From Clostridiaceae bacterium (GTDB lineage Bacteria; Bacillota; Clostridia; Lachnospirales; Lachnospiraceae): 64,000 nucleotides of DNA. The translations under genes were made by a program, and so were the position numbers. The stretch spans positions 1 to 64,000 of the forward strand of contig CAJTGF010000015.1 of NCBI GenBank assembly GCA_910575585.1. The letters are read 5' to 3'. Positions 59,923 through 64,000 of the stretch are shown piece after piece; the first letter of the stretch is position 1, and each line of letters opens with the position of its first letter. Below the pieces are notes generated by a model that saw nothing but the letters and a program-made list of their open reading frames with translations, did no database searches and was not told the DNA's origin.

Positions 59923-61650
59923 ATGAATTCGATTCTCATGGACATGCAGCCTTGGGCTGCCGCCTATGTGGATGTCCTTTCCAAAATATTAAAAGTAGAA
60001 GTTTTCATTGCGGATGAAGATCTGCAGCAGGTGGCAGGGACGGGCCGCGTTTTTCGGAAGGAAGCGCGCAGGCGCCAAAACGGCGGTCTCCTTTCCTGCG
60101 CCATCGAAAGCGGACAGGTTCAGGTGTTTCAGGCTCCCGGAGTCGGACCGGCATGTAAGAGCTGTTCTCAAACCGGCCATTGTCAGGCAAACGATCAGAT
60201 GTCTGCCCCCATTGCAGTCAACGGACAGGTAAAAGGCGTTCTTGTATTTATGGCGTCCAATCAGACAGAGAAGGACCGTATGCTGAAAAAGAGGGATCTG
60301 TATCTGGATTTTCTGGTTCAGTGCGCGGATTTTCTGTCCTTAAAGCTTCAGGAACATAGGGTAAAGCGCAGAGAATACGCACACCTTGAATTGATAAAAT
60401 TAATTCTGGATTATGGAGAGGCGGGCGTTTTGGTCTTTGATTCCCAGGGGCAGCTGATCCAGATGAACCGTGTCAGCAGTCAGCTGATCCCCGTTGAGGC
60501 GCTTCCTGCCCAGGCAAAGCTGACGGTGGTGGAGCAGGGGAATGAGGTTTCCCGGTTTCTTTTGGCAGTAGAGGGGCGCAAATACCGTTTGACCGGAAAG
60601 CTGCGCCGCGTTTCATCGGATGAGGATTTTCATATCTTTATCTTTTCAAATGGGATGAAGGCGGAGCCAGAGGGGGATTTTGGTCAGGAAAACCGGGGGA
60701 TCCAACGAATTTGGGGGGATTCTCAGGCCAGTATAAAGATCCGGAGAAAGATCCTTGAATATGCCGGATCAAAGGCCATCGTCCTTTTAACAGGCAATCC
60801 GGGAACGGAAAAAAAGGAGGTTGCCCTGGCGCTTCATGAACAGGGGCAGGACAGCGCCAGGCCGTTTATTGCGGTGAACTGCAGGGCTTTTTCGGAGGAG
60901 GTTTTGGAAAAGGAACTGGTTGGCGTAACGATGGGGGCGGCCAAAAAGGGCAGACAGGGAAAATTTGAGCAGGCAGCAGGGGGAACTCTTTTGCTGGAGG
61001 AGATAGACGGCTTGTCGCTGTCCATGCAGGCAAAGCTGCTTCGGATATTGGAGGATGGGGCCATAACCAGGATTGGCGGCACAAAGCCGTCAAAGATCCA
61101 TGTTCGGATGATCGTTACAGCTGCAAATGATTTAAAAGCAATGATGGAGAAGGGGGAGTTTCTGGAAACGCTGTTTTACCGGGTATTTATCCTTCCCATC
61201 CATATTCCTCCTCTGTGCGAGCGCAGAGACGATATCTGCTCCATTGGAAAAAGATTCCTTAATCAGGAGGCAAAGAAGACCGGAAAAGCGATCGTGGATA
61301 TAGATCCGGCGTTTTGGGATGATATGGAACAATATTCCTGGCCCGGCAATGTGTGGCAGCTGAAGGGAGCCATGGAATATGTAATAAATGCCATGGGAAG
61401 TGACGGGATCATCGGGACAGAGCATGTTCCCGACAATATTCGGGCATATTCCCGAAAGGTCTGTCGGCCGTCTGTGCGTGAACCGGAAACGGTTCAGGAA
61501 TTTAATCTGAAACGGCTGGAGGAAGCGGCTATAAAAAAGGCGCTTGAACTGTTCGGCACGGACAGCGCAGGCAAACAGATGGCTGCGGACAAGCTGGGCA
61601 TTGGGATCGCTACGTTGTACCGAAAGATGAAGCAGTACCATCTGCAGTGA
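59923..61650 (+). CDS. Sigma54-activator-like regulator with degenerate AAA+ domain
   Basis: 575 residues. The N-terminal 160 residues form a GAF-like domain with a Cys pair (CKSCSQTGHC). A PAS-like part (AGVLVFDSQGQLIQMN) and a central AAA+ domain follow. Walker A is degenerate (TGNPGTEKKEVAL for GESGTGKE) and the GAFTGA loop is absent (VGVTMGAAKKGRQGKFEQA). Walker B GGTLLLEEIDGL and LFYRVFILPIHIPPLCERRDDI are kept. The C-terminus is a Fis-type HTH (MAADKLGIGIATLYRKMKQ). The form resembles regulators such as TyrR that act with sigma70. It precedes preT/preA. Confidence 0.85.
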   Translation: MNSILMDMQPWAAAYVDVLSKILKVEVFIADEDLQQVAGTGRVFRKEARRRQNGGLLSCAIESGQVQVFQAPGVGPACKSCSQTGHCQANDQMSAPIAVNGQVKGVLVFMASNQTEKDRMLKKRDLYLDFLVQCADFLSLKLQEHRVKRREYAHLELIKLILDYGEAGVLVFDSQGQLIQMNRVSSQLIPVEALPAQAKLTVVEQGNEVSRFLLAVEGRKYRLTGKLRRVSSDEDFHIFIFSNGMKAEPEGDFGQENRGIQRIWGDSQASIKIRRKILEYAGSKAIVLLTGNPGTEKKEVALALHEQGQDSARPFIAVNCRAFSEEVLEKELVGVTMGAAKKGRQGKFEQAAGGTLLLEEIDGLSLSMQAKLLRILEDGAITRIGGTKPSKIHVRMIVTAANDLKAMMEKGEFLETLFYRVFILPIHIPPLCERRDDICSIGKRFLNQEAKKTGKAIVDIDPAFWDDMEQYSWPGNVWQLKGAMEYVINAMGSDGIIGTEHVPDNIRAYSRKVCRPSVREPETVQEFNLKRLEEAAIKKALELFGTDSAGKQMAADKLGIGIATLYRKMKQYHLQ

Positions 61651-61676
61651 ACAATTAGGCAGCAGGGCCGGATTAT

Positions 61677-61895
61677 TTTATGGTGATAATGATAAAAAAT
61701 TATCAATCCTTTCTGTCAAATATTTACAAAGATTTCCTGCCAAAAGGAAAAAATATGTTTGTCAAGGGCGGGAAATTATTAAAATGATAATGCTTTTATC
61801 ATTTTGCGACTGTGGGAGAATAAGGGATTCGGACGGGAGCTGTGAAAAATATGCCTGTATTTTTATCAAAATGATAAAAAACAGGCATATTTTTA
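61677..61895 (+). promoter_or_regulatory. Cluster of TGATAA dyads and terminator upstream of preT
   Basis: Three dyads with half-site TGATAA/TTATCA: GATAATGATAAAAAATTATC at about 61684-61703, AAAATGATAATGCTTTTATCATTTT at about 61789-61813, and TTTTATCAAAATGATAAAA at about 61860-61878. The last also sits in a hairpin, ATGCCTGT...ACAGGCAT, with T-run (61851-61895) that can act as a terminator. The half-sites suggest binding of the Fis-type regulator encoded upstream. Any promoter of preT must lie in or near this stretch. Confidence 0.55.
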
Positions 61896-61973
61896 TGATC
61901 TCAGGCCAGGTTGCAAGGCAACAACGCCTTCTTTATAATGATACCCATCAAGAATTATAAGGAGGAACTTGTT

Positions 61974-63206
61974 ATGGCTCTGAACTATAAGGAAGAGTTG
62001 GAAAAAGGTTATACCATGAGAACCGTCATGGAAGAGGCAGAGCGGTGTCTGCTGTGCCATGATGCGCCATGTTCTGCCGCCTGTCCCGCCGGCACGGATC
62101 CCGGCAGCTTTATCAGAAGCGTCAGATTCCGCAATTTTAAAGGAGCTGCGGAGACTGTCCGTGAGAATAACGCGCTGGGGTCTATCTGCGCCCGGGTATG
62201 TCCCACGGAAAAGTATTGCCAGATGGCATGCAGCAGGTGCGGGATTGACCGTCCCATTGACATCGGCGGCATCCAGCGGTTTGTTACGGATTTTGAGGAA
62301 GCGGCCGGAATGGATATTCTGAAAGCAGGAACTGCCAATGGCAGGAAGGTAGCGATCGTGGGAAGCGGTCCTTCCGCGATCCAGGCAGCTGCGACCTTAT
62401 TGAGCCTGGGATACGCTGTGGATATTTATGAGAAACAGGAAAAGGCCGGAGGATATCTTCGTTACGGGATTCCGGAGTACCGTCTGCCGGACAAGGTAGT
62501 GGATTGTGAGATCTCCCGAATTGAAAAGCTGGGAGCAAAATTCCATTGCGGTATGACGGTGGGCAAGGATATCACAATGGACGCTCTGAAAAAGGAGTTT
62601 GACGCGGTATTGATCGCGGCCGGTTTCAGCGGCGCCAAGACTCTGCCCATGTTTGAAAATAACCCTTGCGTTGAAACTGCCGTCAGCTTCCTGGCAAGAG
62701 TCAAGGAGAACCAGGGTAATATTTCTGTGGAGAACAATGTGCTTGTGATCGGCGGCGGCGATGTGGCCATGGACGTGGCAACCACGCTGAAGTTTTTAGG
62801 CGTTGAGCATGTTACGGATGTGGTCTATGAAGAGTTTAAGGAGTTTCTGGCCTCCGATAAGGAACTGAAAGGGGCGCAGGCTTTGGGTGTTTCCATTATT
62901 GACGGATATGTTCCGGAAAAAGTGGATGGCAGTGAAGTGACGTTTTCCCATCGCCGGATTCCCGGGGAATTGAAGCTGAAGGCCGATAAGATCATCCTTG
63001 CTGTGGGACAGAAGGCGGAAACTGCCGAATTGGGGCTGGATGTGGTAAACAATGAGGTGAATTTTGACGGGTATCAGACAACAGATCCTCAGGTATTTGT
63101 TACCGGAGATCTTGCGCGGGGCGATAAAACGGTTGTCTGGGCTGTCCGTAAGGGCAAAGAGGCCGCAGAGGCCATCCATCAGGTTATAGGAGGTGCAAAA
63201 GCATGA
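61974..63206 (+). CDS. preT: PreT-like FAD-dependent oxidoreductase (dihydropyrimidine dehydrogenase subunit)
   Basis: 410 residues. The N-terminal part carries the Cys pattern for two 4Fe-4S clusters ([39 protein letters not shown]), then two dinucleotide folds: [14 protein letters not shown] and [39 protein letters not shown] ends the FAD site. The start is MALNYKEEL with AAGGAGG ahead. It probably passes electrons from NAD(P)H to PreA. The genes overlap by four bases. It resembles the glutamate-synthase small subunit family, so another substrate is possible. Confidence 0.88.
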   Translation: MALNYKEELEKGYTMRTVMEEAERCLLCHDAPCSAACPAGTDPGSFIRSVRFRNFKGAAETVRENNALGSICARVCPTEKYCQMACSRCGIDRPIDIGGIQRFVTDFEEAAGMDILKAGTANGRKVAIVGSGPSAIQAAATLLSLGYAVDIYEKQEKAGGYLRYGIPEYRLPDKVVDCEISRIEKLGAKFHCGMTVGKDITMDALKKEFDAVLIAAGFSGAKTLPMFENNPCVETAVSFLARVKENQGNISVENNVLVIGGGDVAMDVATTLKFLGVEHVTDVVYEEFKEFLASDKELKGAQALGVSIIDGYVPEKVDGSEVTFSHRRIPGELKLKADKIILAVGQKAETAELGLDVVNNEVNFDGYQTTDPQVFVTGDLARGDKTVVWAVRKGKEAAEAIHQVIGGAKA

Positions 63207-64000
63207 TTAAGAAAGACTTGTCTATCGATTTTCTTGGAGTCCATTTTGAAAACCCGTTTTGTTTGTCATCTTCACCTGTGGGAAACTGCTATGATATGTG
63301 TAAAAAAGCATATGAAACCGGCTGGGGCGGCGTGGTGTTCAAGACCATAGGACCGAAGCATTTTGTGATTGATGAGGTGTCTCCCCGTTTTGACAAGCTG
63401 GATAAAGAGGGGACTCCCTTTGTGGGCTTTAAAAACATGGAGCAGATCGCGGAACATTCCCTGGAGGAAAATCTGGCAGATCTGAAACGGCTGAAAGAGG
63501 AGTTTCCGGATAAAGTCCTTATCGCTTCTATTATGGGGACCAATGAGCAGGACTGGGAGGAGCTTGCCAGGCTGGTGGACGAAGCCGGGGCTGATATGAT
63601 CGAGATGAATCTGTCCTGTCCTCAGATGACTTCCCATGCCATGGGCTCTGATGTGGGGGCCAATCCGGAGCTGTGCCGCAAGTACTGCGCTGCCGTAAAA
63701 AGAGGGTCTTCTCTTCCCATGATGGCTAAGATGACCCCCAACGTGACGGATATGGTCCCGGTAGCTCTGGCCTCCTTAGAGGGCGGCGCAGACGGTATTG
63801 CCGCTATTAACACGGTGAAATCCATATGCAACATTGACCTGGATAAAAAGATAGGTCTGCCCATCGTCAACGGAAAATCTTCTATTTCCGGTTATTCAGG
63901 AAAAGCGGTAAAGCCCATCGCTCTGCGTTTCCTTCAGCAGATGAGAACGGATGAGAGACTGAAAGATCTGGCTATTTCCGGTATCGGCGGCATCGAGACA
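63203..64000 (+). CDS. preA: PreA-like dihydropyrimidine dehydrogenase catalytic subunit (partial)
   Basis: 266 codons are in the window and the reading frame is open at its right edge. [32 protein letters not shown] is the DHOD-like barrel start, with [12 protein letters not shown] (FMN and catalytic Cys region) and [12 protein letters not shown] as in PreA/DPD. It reduces pyrimidines such as uracil or thymine using electrons from PreT. GGAGGTGCAAAAGC precedes the ATG, which overlaps the preT stop. The C-terminus and any ferredoxin domain lie outside. Confidence 0.9.
   Translation, partial: MIKKDLSIDFLGVHFENPFCLSSSPVGNCYDMCKKAYETGWGGVVFKTIGPKHFVIDEVSPRFDKLDKEGTPFVGFKNMEQIAEHSLEENLADLKRLKEEFPDKVLIASIMGTNEQDWEELARLVDEAGADMIEMNLSCPQMTSHAMGSDVGANPELCRKYCAAVKRGSSLPMMAKMTPNVTDMVPVALASLEGGADGIAAINTVKSICNIDLDKKIGLPIVNGKSSISGYSGKAVKPIALRFLQQMRTDERLKDLAISGIGGIET

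Overview
The window looks like a chromosomal segment of a spore-forming, anaerobic Gram-positive bacterium of the Lachnospiraceae (Clostridium cluster XIVa type). The case rests on moderate G+C with strong AGGAGG ribosome binding sites, TTGACA-N17-TATAAT promoters, a YyaC spore protein, DUF2508 and DUF5711 type proteins, a secretin-less Tad pilus locus, a PRD/PTS system and a CBS-type pyrophosphatase. I do not assign a species.

Layout. Positions 1-4.4 kb are accessory: a P-loop kinase-like gene, a decayed IS4-family transposase and an Rpn-like nuclease gene whose promoter region is duplicated next to a lipoprotein NlpC/P60 hydrolase. 6.0-10.0 kb is a complete riboflavin operon (FMN riboswitch, ribD, ribE, ribBA, ribH), followed by two back-to-back palindromic MITE-like elements, the second of which supplies the stop codon of a sensor kinase. 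The kinase/regulator pair and glgB with a DUF2508 gene are on the minus strand to 15.8 kb. A divergent sigma-A promoter then starts a 10-kb Tad/Flp pilus operon (16.1-26.3 kb): two A24 prepilin peptidases, TadZ, TadA, TadB, TadC, a 58-residue Flp pilin too short for routine ORF lists, a DUF5702-like protein, two TadE-like pseudopilins (one with tandem zinc-ribbon-like repeats) and a DUF6382-like/FHA protein.

26.4-31 kb carries rhomboid, HIT, an ECF sigma factor, murG (minus strand) and a likely anti-sigma protein with a secreted partner. The last two lie partly in an AT-rich island. 31.1-35.8 kb is a lactose/cellobiose-type PTS with its PRD regulator. 36-44.8 kb holds phosphatases, MTA/SAH nucleosidase, pgi, an AlbA_2/Schlafen-type regulator, coiled-coil proteins and yyaC. 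44.8-54.2 kb has a membrane LysM protein, a 40-bp minisatellite, a DUF5711-like beta-propeller, transketolase, a ROK glucokinase, pyrophosphatase, an orphan HicB, a flavin reductase and a shikimate-kinase-like protein. 54.2-58 kb is a long class A penicillin-binding protein and a small membrane protein on the minus strand. The end carries an AIM24-family protein, a PfkB sugar kinase, a degenerate sigma54-type activator, a cluster of TGATAA dyads and preT/preA, the latter cut by the window edge.

The most promising candidates for something under-described are the secretin-less Tad locus with its zinc-ribbon pseudopilin, the paired CTAG-bounded palindromic elements, and the AAA regulator that has lost GAFTGA but sits beside repeated dyads. 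No CRISPR array, rRNA or tRNA was recognised. All family assignments are from reading motifs, not from database searches.
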